From NCBI GenBank assembly GCA_030068145.1, contig JAPJBO010000031.1:1-64000 (forward strand): DNA of 64,000 nt, written 5' to 3'. The notes under the pieces were generated by a model. That model worked only from the letters and a program-made list of their open reading frames with translations. It was not told the origin of the DNA and did not search any database. Of this stretch, positions 37,601-46,949 are shown one piece after another. Numbering within the stretch: the stretch's first letter is position 1; the number at the start of each line of letters is the position of its first letter. A program made the position numbers and the translations under genes. The stretch is from Diplonema papillatum. Lineage: Eukaryota; Euglenozoa; Diplonemea; Diplonemida; Diplonemidae.

Positions 37601-40600
37601 AACAGAAGACTGGGGTATTGTAGTCGAACGCCTCGCGCGGAAGCGAGACGAACTGCTCAAGAAAGTGCAGAGAAAGGCACGTCGGGATGACAGGAAAGAT
37701 GAAAGAGCGCACACTTTGGCAGAGTCGGCACTGCGTCGTGTGCACGATGCCCGGAGGGGTGCAGCCCAGGCGAAAAAAAGGGTGTTGGAAGACGTCTTAC
37801 AGTATGCACCCGACACCGCAGAAGAGCGGCGTGCCCGCGCGCAACGAAAGCTGAAAGAACTTCAAGCATCGGAAGAATTAGACGAAGCGACCATGCAGCA
37901 GGAGAAAAAGGAGCTGGCCAACCTCGAGGCTGCAGCACGAGCTGACCGAAACGCCCGGCGTGCTCATGTTGACACGTTGACCACGGCGTACGCGGACGAA
38001 ATCAAGCAACTTCGAGCTGCCAAAAGTAAGAAACATGTTATCGATGCGTCCGCCCGGCGAATCCCGCTCGAAACCCCAGGCAACGTCAGGAAGGCGGCAA
38101 AACCTTCACAGTCGGGAGGGACTCAGCAGAAGACATCCGGTGAGGATGGTCTTGGTTATGACATCGACCCATACCGGCCGAATGGACCACAAGGGGGCAA
38201 TTTTGGGCAGGGCATGCGGTTCGGGAAGGCGCAGCAGGGGTACGATGGAGATTGGGATGGACTGCCGGCGTACGGGTCGGTCGAGACAGGACGGCGACAC
38301 GTGTTTTTGTCGGAGCAAAAAGGCGACGCCGCTTGGGAGCTGTTCTTGGCTGAGCGGGCGCGGGTGCGTGAGGCATTGCGGGTGAAACGGGAGGCGTTCG
38401 CGGACGCTAGGGCAGCTGAGGAGTTGGAGCGTAGCTTGTCATGGAGGGAGTGGCTGCGGCTGCAGCGGTTGGAAAATTTGAGAGAGGAGCGGGAACGGCT
38501 CAAACGCCTTCGAGAGTTGGCGGGGAAGCAGGCGAAGTGGCGGGACCAGCTGCTGGCCCGGCTGCGTGGGAAAGAAGAGCGAGAAATGGAGGAAAAACGA
38601 CGACTCCAGCAAGCCATCGCCGACCGACAAATTCGGGTAGACCGCTTCCTCAGAGGCCGGCAGCAAGCGGCGGACCGTGCGAAGGAAGAGAAAATGCAGA
38701 CATTGCACGAACGGACACGCAGGATGCAGCAGCGGGAGCGCGAAGCAGAGCTCCGGCTGGTTTCCCTGCGACAAGAGGAGGCCGCGCAAAGGATTGAAAG
38801 GCAAAGGACAGCTCGGGTCGGGGGGGTTAAGCATCGGAAAAGAAGCGGTGATGTGACAGGAAGCCCACATGTGGTGTTTACGGGAACCGAGGGACATCAA
38901 AGCGGACGAACCGGCAAGATCGGGATCAGCACGCGCCGCGCCGTCCAACTGTCGAGAAAAGAAAGGGAAACTATTGAGAAGGAACAGTTTGACCGCGAAG
39001 CTGCAAGATTGCGGGACTTAGCTGAGGCGAAGCGGCTGAGGGGAAAGCTCTTGACCCTTTTGCGGAACCGGCTGGAAGACTTACAGTCTGGGACGGTGGT
39101 TCAGGGTGTCCCTGAAAGCTCGCAACGGGATCTCAGACAGTTCGAGCGGGAAAAGCGGAAAGCCGAACAAGAAAAGATTCTCGCTGAAAAAGCGCGGCAG
39201 CAGGCGCGTCTTCGTGCCCGTATCGAGCATGATCGCCATGCCTCTGAACTCCGCCGGGCGTTCATCCTGGAGCAACATGCGCTGGCCAAGCAGCAGCGCT
39301 TGCACTCCAAAGCCAATGCGCCCGTCTACGTGGGTGTGTCCGAAGACAACGTTTCGACCGCATTTTCATCAACTGGCCATCCCGTCGTTATACAAGCTTT
39401 CCCTTCGAAACCAGTGAACGGTGCGCCCAGTCGGACCGGGCGACTGGCGTCGACCAATGGCACCGACCGGGGGCTCGCGTCGATCGTGGAGGAAAACACC
39501 GGTTCGCAAGCGAGGAGCTTCGCACCTTTCATTGTTACTGGATACAAACCAGGCGGAACGGCAGGCAATACAGCCAGGAGGCGGTCGGTGAGCAATCAAC
39601 AGAAGAGGGTGAGACCTGCAGAGCAGGTCGAGTTCGATTTATCTCCGGACGTAACGAGTCTGCGGACACAGAGGCAAAGCCACGCTTTAGTTTGTAGTGA
39701 CGACGTAGAAGACCGGTTAGAGAGCACAGCGTGGCGGCTCGAGTCCGAGGAGTTTCACGAGAGAGCGGCGGAGTACGAGAAACTGAGGATGTCGACAAGA
39801 GCAGTGTACCTGTCTGAGTGCACAAGAGGACGCATGAAGCCGAACTCGCTGTTCACAAAGGCGTGCAGCGACAAGCCGATGCACTTCGTTCTGAAAGAGC
39901 TTGATCTCGGCAGCAATTACGTCGCTTCAATCACACCGTTCCTGGATATCATCCGCCTGAGCAAAGGGATGAAGCGGATCATGCTGCGGGACAACGGGCT
40001 ACGCAACGAGGACGTACGTTCCTTGGCTGAGACACTGCAAGACCACCCTTCGATTGAGGAGTTGGACCTGACCGGGAACAAGCACTTGACCGTGGTCGCC
40101 GGACGATTGCTGCTATCGCTGGTGCAATACCGACAGCGGATGACCGCTGTTCGGCTTCAGGGGACGAACGTGCCTTCGAATGTGGTGCAGCAGATTAGCA
40201 GATGTCTCGACTGGAACGCGCAGGGCCGGCAGATCGCGCCGGGGCAGGTACAAATGGCTGCGAAGATGTTCGACGAGATCGACACCGACAACGACGGCAT
40301 TGTTTCAGCCGTCGAGGCCGAGCAGTATGGGAAGAAGCACGCCCAAGCGCAGGCGATGCCGCTGCGGCGCGCTTCGCTTGCTTCCGGTGCCAGCACAGAC
40401 GTCCGATTTCTGCAGAAGCTCCGGAACGCGGCCACTGCACGCGACATCATGCGGGTGGCAACCGATAGTACGAAGGTCACATTCCCGGAGTTCCTACAGG
40501 CCGTGTTTCCGCAATGCCCAAAAACGCAGATTCTGCAAGCCGCAGCCACTCGTCCCCTTGCCTCCGATGCCCCCCAACACCCGTCGCCCAATGACAAATC

Positions 40601-41117
40601 CGCGCAGCGCCGCTCATTCGCCCGCACTCCGCAGGTGTCGTCGACCGAAATCGACACGTTCTTCCACAACTACGCGCAGGACGGGTATCTTTCGCTGGAG
40701 CAGGTACTGCAGCCGCACTTTATGGGGACCGGTAATGTGAGGACAGAGAAGCGCTAGAGCGCGAGAAGATCGTATTGTTCCGAAGGTAAAGTATCGATTC
40801 CCAACCCTTTTCCAATCCACAGCTTGCCGCAGGCCTCGGTGAGAGCGACACCGCCAAGCTGCACCCGATCTTCCTGGCCTTCGACAGTGACGAAGATGTA
40901 TGTTAACCTTCTTTAAGCAGCGCATCCTCCACTCTAGCCCGTACGCGAACGGGCCGATGGCGAAAGCCTCGCTGTCGCTCTTCTCACGTTCTTGCTCCAC
41001 GAGAAGTTCAGATGCCCCAAACTTCACGAGTTTTCAGATGGCACTCCTTACCTAACACCTCGACCACAGAATCTGCTCACGCTGGATGAGTTCAGAGAAT
41101 TCATGAGCGCAGTGTAA
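31659..41117 (+). CDS. Giant coiled-coil / LRR / EF-hand protein, three exons (~3,066 aa)
   Basis: Proposed exons are 31659-40736, 40823-40897 and 41070-41117; both introns (GTGAGG...CAG, 86 bp; GTATGT...CAG, 172 bp) are phase 0. Layout: residues ~100-330 helical, including KLDEWWECMPKDSEGVINKS and AEDWRTDSKGKK, an EF-like module of a type I associate with flagellar proteins; ~340-1570 very Ser/Arg/Lys-rich disorder; ~1575-2560 long charged helices and coiled coils; ~2740-2845 LRRs (LKELDLGSNY, IEELDLTGNK); then an EF-hand DTDNDGIVSAVE. The terminal EF-hand DSDED|NLLTLDE is completed only by joining exons 2 and 3, strong support for the introns. Calcium-responsive cytoskeletal, basal-body or flagellar scaffolding is inferred. 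The start could also be the Met 16 codons later. Stopping at 40757 would lose the last EF-hand. Confidence 0.85.
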
Positions 41118-42571
41118 AATCGTGCTGCTCCTGGCCGGAATTTAGAAGGTTGTTTGCCAGCACCACCCGGCAACTCCGTAGAGTGGGGGTCACGGCCGAG
41201 TTTTTTCTAGACCGGGTTCTACCGTCTTCTGGGCCCCTAGCATCGTAGACCCCACAGGGAATTCCGATAGACGCTAACGGCTACTCTGCCAACGGGCGCC
41301 TGCAGCATGTTGCGCGCATCAACGGCAGCCGAGGAGCGAACCAAACGCATTTGTATACTCACGCACCAGTGTCAAGTGGGATCCGGGTGCTCTGTCCTTC
41401 ATATTCGTCGTTCTGTTGTTGAGACACAATTATAATCGTTTTATACACCCTTCGCGGAACTTCCGTTCACGAAGCGTGTTCTAATTCGTTGAGCTGGGGT
41501 TATGTCATTTACGTCTTCAACGAGCTCGAGAGCGGGTCTTATCTTATTAGACGTTATGCAGTAAAAGCAAGGTTGAGTCTGGGACGAAGCCGTGCAACAG
41601 ATCCGAGAGCTGGAATGCTGCATTGAACCACAGCACTCATGTTGCTGGGAAGTTGTTCTCGGGCTCTGTACGGAGTCGGACAACCCCTGCTGCAGCCCTG
41701 TTGCTCAACATCAGCCAACTGAGATTCATTTGGACACTCTCACAGTATGTACTCCTCGTGAGCTTTCGAAGGAGTGGCGTTCCGATTCTATTCGATTAGG
41801 CGAGGGACCGACCGCATTCATCACTTACACTGGCCACTGTCTTTCTGCTCTCCCGAAGAGACACCGATTTTCTGGGCGCATTCCGCGGCTTTGCTCTTTT
41901 CTATGGCAACAAGCTTGCTTGTATGTATCAAAAAGTGTCGGATGAGAGCGTGCTGTGCTAAATCACTCAAAACAGGGTTTACACACGTACGCACAAACAA
42001 AAAAGAGGTTGCGTTTGTTGAGAGGAATTCCCACCAAAGTCATCGGTTTCAGCTTCGTGCCAGTCCAACCAGATCAAAATCCCTTACACCATGAGTGCGA
42101 ACTTGGGAGCGAAGTTTCAACACTGGCGTACACCATCAGCTGAAAGCGGGACCAGTGCCACAGGGTCAGAGGGCAACATCTCAACAGTATCAACACTCAA
42201 CATTCTACAAGGTTCAAACACACAACCCCAGGAAACGGGACCAGAGGTCAAATAATTCTCTTTACAACACCTTCTCCAGTTTAAAAACCTTTTAAAAGAG
42301 ATTGCCACCCGCATGATTGGTCGAGCATAGCCTCTGCTCCCGCGCTGTGAGCTGTGGTGACGTGACGGACTCACGCGGTGGCCAATATACTTGCGCGATT
42401 CTTCACATATTTTTGGAAGAGCCGCGACTCTATCTCGAGAGAGACAACTTGCCAAAAAAGCAAACGATTCAAACGCCCCACGCCGGCCATTTGCAGACTG
42501 TGACAACCGTATCCATCAGGTAGACACAGGAACATCCACACGCAGCTTTCACTCCGAAATTCAGTGGCGAA
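41118..42571. other. Gene-free intergenic region
   Basis: No protein-like ORF, RNA gene or repeat was found between the giant gene and the LRR gene. It should contain the terminator of one and the promoter of the other, but no element is distinct. Confidence 0.4.
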
Positions 42572-45454
42572 ATGACCACGTTGCGGCTTCTATGGGCGTC
42601 TGTCCTATGGGTGTTTGCTCTGGGGGCTGCGACACAGACGGAGACGATCACGGTGTCATTGACAGACACGCAGACACGGCCCCTCCCGCCGGTCGGCACG
42701 TTCTTCGAGAATTTTGTTGCTGGAAACGACAGCCTAGTTGACGTGAACCCTGGCTACGCTGCCTCCATCAACTCAAAGTACTGGGTGGATCCCCCATACA
42801 GCCTCCGCGTCGAGGCCACGGTGACTCAGATTAAACTGGGGGCCTCGGGTGTTCTCAGGGCAAAAAGCTTATCTTGGTGGTTCCGCCTGGGCCGCGAGAC
42901 CGAAAAAGTCACCTTTTTCGTGGCGCCCGACTACCACGCGTCCGGCGAGCCCGGCTCGGTACCGTATAGCCACATGGTAATCAGCGCCGGAGTGTTCGAA
43001 GGAATCCGCGTAGACACAGGGTTCCGGACCGAGACGGTCTGCGGGGTCGCTGGGGTCGAGTATGGAGTGCTGCCGGAAACCTGGCACTTGCTCGCGGTCG
43101 ACTTCGACTTCGAGTACGGGAGCGAGTGGAATAGCACTCGGGGGTCGCCTTTCAACGTGTCACTCGACGGGGCGCTGCTGTGCCCCGGAGGCTTCTGGAA
43201 CGACACCGACAGCATGTTGACCGTTCTGCACGTGGCACCGCAGCAGCGGGAGGTTGACTCCTGGTGTCACAATTTCACTTCTAATTCCAGCTGTTCCCAA
43301 GAGCAAACTCCTATGCCGGCTCCCTGCACGGTGACCGTCGACGAGCAAGAGTGCCTGTACTGCTGTCGTGCGGAGTCAGTTCGGAGCATGTCTGACGGCT
43401 GCTGCCAGTTCAACGTTAAAACGTCGCAGTGCTTCTTCTCAAGAAGCCGCCAGGTGCTCGCACTCGATAAATTGGCCAGTGAAACCCAGCCCCAAGCGGC
43501 CTCGTGTGCACTGACCCCTGGTACGGTTTACGTCGACCGAGTGCACATTTGCACTTGGTTCAACAGCACGGGTTGCGAGCCTGTCCACGCCTTCCGACCG
43601 TTCGATTGCGCGGCCTACCGGCAACAGCATGTAGATACCCACGCCGAGTTCAGCACCCCACACGGCAGCGACTACGCTTGCACTTTGCACCCGCGGTGCG
43701 TCTGGCACAGCGAGCGGCAAGTGTGCACGGAGGCCGCGTACTCCGAGCTTTTTGGCGCGTGGCAGACGCCCAATGGAGACGACCTGTTCTTCTCGTTCGA
43801 GCAGAGCGCGACCGCGCCGGGGTTTACCCCTTTGCACGGGTTCGAGGCTGTGTCAGACGGGATTTGGGCTAACTACTCTGAGGCGGACCTGGGGTGGACC
43901 GCAGGGGTGGACGGGGTGCGGCTGGCTGACAGCGGGGGGCATGCCGTGGCGGTGTTGCGGTCGCCTTCCTTTATGGTGGGCTGGGACAGCAGAATCGAGG
44001 TGGTGGTGAACATGACGGATGCGGCGGCGTCGCAGGTTTTCGACGACGTGCTGGGACCGATCGACCTGAACGCGACCACGCAGCTCGGCGGGTTCTTGGG
44101 GGCCGCCGTGCAATGGAACGGGGCTTGGGTAGCCGCGGAGAAGATTTGCGGCGGGTTTTGCACGTTCGCGATTCCTGCAGAATCGCTCCGCCCGTTTCTG
44201 CACCAGCGGGTCACCGTCGACGTCGTCGACGCAGGGCACGGCGGGTTCGGCTATTTCTTCCTCCGAGAGCTTCGGATCCTGAACCCAGCGGTGTCTGTCC
44301 CGACTCCGTTCACGCGTTGGTTCGAGGGGCGGGCGTGCGGTGGAGTCTCGCAGTGGGAGGGGTTGCAGTGCTTTTTGGGGGATCTCGTGGACGTCTCGCT
44401 CCCGGGCAAGCTGCTGTCTGGGGCTTTCGAGGGGTTGGACTGGGCTAAGCACGGCAACCTCAGCTCGATCGACCTGACGGGCAACGTGCTGAACGGGACG
44501 ATTCTCGACGAGTTGCTCCCGCTCAACCTCGTCTCGTTATCCTTGGGCGACAACGCATTTTCGGGCACTCTTCCCAGTTTGTCCCGCTTGCAGTCGATTT
44601 CCCGGGTCAACTTGTCCCACCAAGGGTTTTTCGGCGAGCTGCCCGAGGCCTACTTCTCGATAAATCACCCGTCGTTTCCGGCCGCCTTCACCGCGCTGGA
44701 CGTCAGCTATACTGGAGTCTCGGGGACAATTCCGCTGAAGCTGGCCCGACACCCGACCCTGGAGGGTTTTCGTGCGACCGCTTGTTCTCTCACCGGCACG
44801 GTGCCCAGTCCGTTAGGTCCGAGGATGCGAGATTTCGATGTCGGGTACAACGATTTGTCTGGAGTCGCGCCGTTTCGCGCACGCAGTAGTGAGACGCGGG
44901 ATGTCGGACGGGTGGGCCTGGGTGGAAATGACTTCGTCGGGTTGATCCCGGACTGGGTGCGCGACGCTGGTAGCTTCGACGTTTCTGGCAACCATTGGTG
45001 CTGCCCCGTGCCGCACTGGGCAAGGGCATCTGCACCGTTCGATGCTCCGACGCGTCCAAGGGCGCTGTCATGGACGCGTGAGCATCCTTCCGGAGTTCCG
45101 TCTTGCGCCGAAGTCCCGCTAGACGAGCCAGGATCGTACCAGGGCGTCTGCCCTACAGTCGTCGGCCCCTGCGACGGCTCGTTGACCTGCGGGCATCAGA
45201 CATGTCAGTGCGACAGTGCCCCCGCTGATTATGCAGACATTTCCGTGCCCATCGTGCAACCCCATGTAGGCCGACGTTGTCCTTCCTACGTCGCGTGCGG
45301 CTGCGACATGCGACGGAGGCGCTGCATTTACCGCCCGCAGCTCACCGCCGCGTGCAACCTTACCGCCGGGGTGACGATATGCATCGACGAGGACAGAACG
45401 TTCGACGTCTGCACGGACCCTCAGTACAACCCGTACTACTCACCCGTCAAATGA
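42572..45454 (+). CDS. Secreted Cys-rich ConA-like / plant-type LRR protein (960 aa)
   Basis: The N-terminus LRLLWASVLWVFALGAATQ is a good signal peptide, so the protein is probably secreted or surface-exposed. Residues ~35-220 and ~400-580 are beta-rich and look like concanavalin/LamG-type lectin domains; the stretch between is Cys-rich (CTVTVDEQECLYCCRAE). Residues ~582-600 (RACGGVSQWEGLQC) resemble the N-cap of plant-type extracellular LRRs, followed by LRRs such as LSSIDLTGNVLNGTIL and LVSLSLGDNAFSGTLP up to ~815. The C-terminus is again Cys-rich (CGHQTCQCD). Many N-x-S/T sites fit an extracellular protein. No transmembrane helix or kinase is present. Ligand binding or adhesion is inferred. 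The 3' end is tandemly duplicated downstream, so the real terminus may be spliced differently. Confidence 0.8.
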   Translation: MTTLRLLWASVLWVFALGAATQTETITVSLTDTQTRPLPPVGTFFENFVAGNDSLVDVNPGYAASINSKYWVDPPYSLRVEATVTQIKLGASGVLRAKSLSWWFRLGRETEKVTFFVAPDYHASGEPGSVPYSHMVISAGVFEGIRVDTGFRTETVCGVAGVEYGVLPETWHLLAVDFDFEYGSEWNSTRGSPFNVSLDGALLCPGGFWNDTDSMLTVLHVAPQQREVDSWCHNFTSNSSCSQEQTPMPAPCTVTVDEQECLYCCRAESVRSMSDGCCQFNVKTSQCFFSRSRQVLALDKLASETQPQAASCALTPGTVYVDRVHICTWFNSTGCEPVHAFRPFDCAAYRQQHVDTHAEFSTPHGSDYACTLHPRCVWHSERQVCTEAAYSELFGAWQTPNGDDLFFSFEQSATAPGFTPLHGFEAVSDGIWANYSEADLGWTAGVDGVRLADSGGHAVAVLRSPSFMVGWDSRIEVVVNMTDAAASQVFDDVLGPIDLNATTQLGGFLGAAVQWNGAWVAAEKICGGFCTFAIPAESLRPFLHQRVTVDVVDAGHGGFGYFFLRELRILNPAVSVPTPFTRWFEGRACGGVSQWEGLQCFLGDLVDVSLPGKLLSGAFEGLDWAKHGNLSSIDLTGNVLNGTILDELLPLNLVSLSLGDNAFSGTLPSLSRLQSISRVNLSHQGFFGELPEAYFSINHPSFPAAFTALDVSYTGVSGTIPLKLARHPTLEGFRATACSLTGTVPSPLGPRMRDFDVGYNDLSGVAPFRARSSETRDVGRVGLGGNDFVGLIPDWVRDAGSFDVSGNHWCCPVPHWARASAPFDAPTRPRALSWTREHPSGVPSCAEVPLDEPGSYQGVCPTVVGPCDGSLTCGHQTCQCDSAPADYADISVPIVQPHVGRRCPSYVACGCDMRRRRCIYRPQLTAACNLTAGVTICIDEDRTFDVCTDPQYNPYYSPVK

Positions 45455-45664
45455 CGCGCTTCGCCCAGCCGACAAGTGCGTCGTACTGTAACGCGTGGCC
45501 TACTGCGCCGCGAGCAACCTTACCGTCGGGGTGACGATATGCATCGACGAGGACCGAACGTTCGACGTCTGCATGGATCCTCTGCACGACCCGTGCAACT
45601 CAACCCGTCAAATGACGCGCTTCGCCCAGCCGACTGCGCCGTCCTGCAAGGCGTGGCCTACTGC
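45346..45664 (+). repeat. 160-bp tandem duplication of the LRR gene's 3' end
   Basis: A unit starting CGCCGCGTGCAACCTTACCG repeats at 45506, and a third trace starts at ~45664. Each unit encodes GVTICIDEDRTFDVC followed by a short variable tail. The first unit ends the 960-residue frame. The second continues in another frame to 45725 (ending TTGPYGFQ), so an alternative or spliced C-terminus is possible. Confidence 0.75.
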
Positions 45665-45725
45665 GCCCGCAGCCGGTGGTTATGTGGACGGCACGTTCAC
45701 CACAGGTCCATACGGCTTTCAATGA

Positions 45726-46949
45726 CACATGCGTACCTCCCGGTCAGCTATGGCCCCGAGGCCACACTCCGAGCACGGCAGATGCACCTCAGGAGTTAGC
45801 GCGTTCCAACCGGACGGGATTCTCTCCCCTTCTTCCTCATGGCGACGCGCGGTTGGGTCGGTTTCATTTTGTCTCCAACACAGAGCGAAGTCGCATCCTC
45901 AGGACAGAGCCACGTGCAATGAAAGGAGACGGAGTCTTACCTTCCTCATGAGTCCACTTGCAGAATTGAACGAAAATCACTTACCCCCGAGGCTTTATCC
46001 TCCCACCAACTAACCAGGCGCGCACCACACCTCTTCCCGGTTCATCCAGCAGCTTCTCGCGGTCTTCTCAAAAAAGGCACCCAGAGGAACCGTGCTTTGA
46101 CGGCTGATCTATGTAAACAGCAGCGCTCGCAGCTCCAGCACAATTAGTCACCGCGAACAGCATCCGCCGCGCTCCTGCTTTGCTTATATTATGTGACCGT
46201 GCCTTTCATTCTATCCATTTACACCGCATTCGGGCGACGCGCCGACGTAGTGAGCAACCAAACCATAATTTTTCCTTTTCTCTCGATCCCTCGTTCCTTG
46301 GCGTCTTTATCAATTGGCGACGACAGATGTTGGACGCAGCAGCGGTAGTTCGGGTTCGGAACACTCCGCGCCGTCTTTTCTCGATGCTGCGGCGGCATTC
46401 TCGTCGGGTCGCGTGGGCGGAAGAAATTATGCCTGTTTAGACGCAGAGCAGAAAGTAGGACGGCAGGCTGCGGAGTTCGTCAACGGTAGCACTAAGAGCG
46501 TCGCGCAGGGCCTTCTCTCCCCGCTGAGAGTTTCAAGTCCGTTCCCTTGGCTGTGAATAGGAAACGGTGTGGCGCACCTTTCCATCTGTAGGGCGTGCAT
46601 CCTTGCAACTCGGCGCGCATGAACGTGAAAGATGAACTCTTACGAAAGTCATACCCGGTGACGGCTAGCTACACGCCAGCACCGGTGCACGCTCTCTCGT
46701 CCAGCACCCGAGAGCCTGCAGACGCCAAGGGTCGTGAGAGTTGGTGGGTGGTCGTGGATTGCCACGTTCGCACGCCTGGCGTTGCTGGCAGCGCGCCTGC
46801 GCCTGCGGGTGGCAAGAGCAAACCATCATGCAGCCGAGCGTTCTTTGCTGAGAAAAGAGGTGAAGCAACGAGGTGCGCAGCAACCCGAAACACACAGGGA
46901 GGCAGGGGAGGAAACACACGTCAGTAAGAAAGGAAAGGAATCCGCTCAG
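45726..46949. other. Intergenic region upstream of the glucuronokinase gene
   Basis: No independent gene is supported. An in-frame extension of the downstream ORF reaches back to an ATG at 46734. It would add 72 Arg/Ala-rich residues and might be a targeting sequence, but the conserved domain begins at 46950. Confidence 0.35.

Noticed and set aside
46180-46556. Short plus-strand ORFs upstream of the glucuronokinase gene
   Set aside because: Two overlapping frames with no motif; composition matches intergenic DNA.
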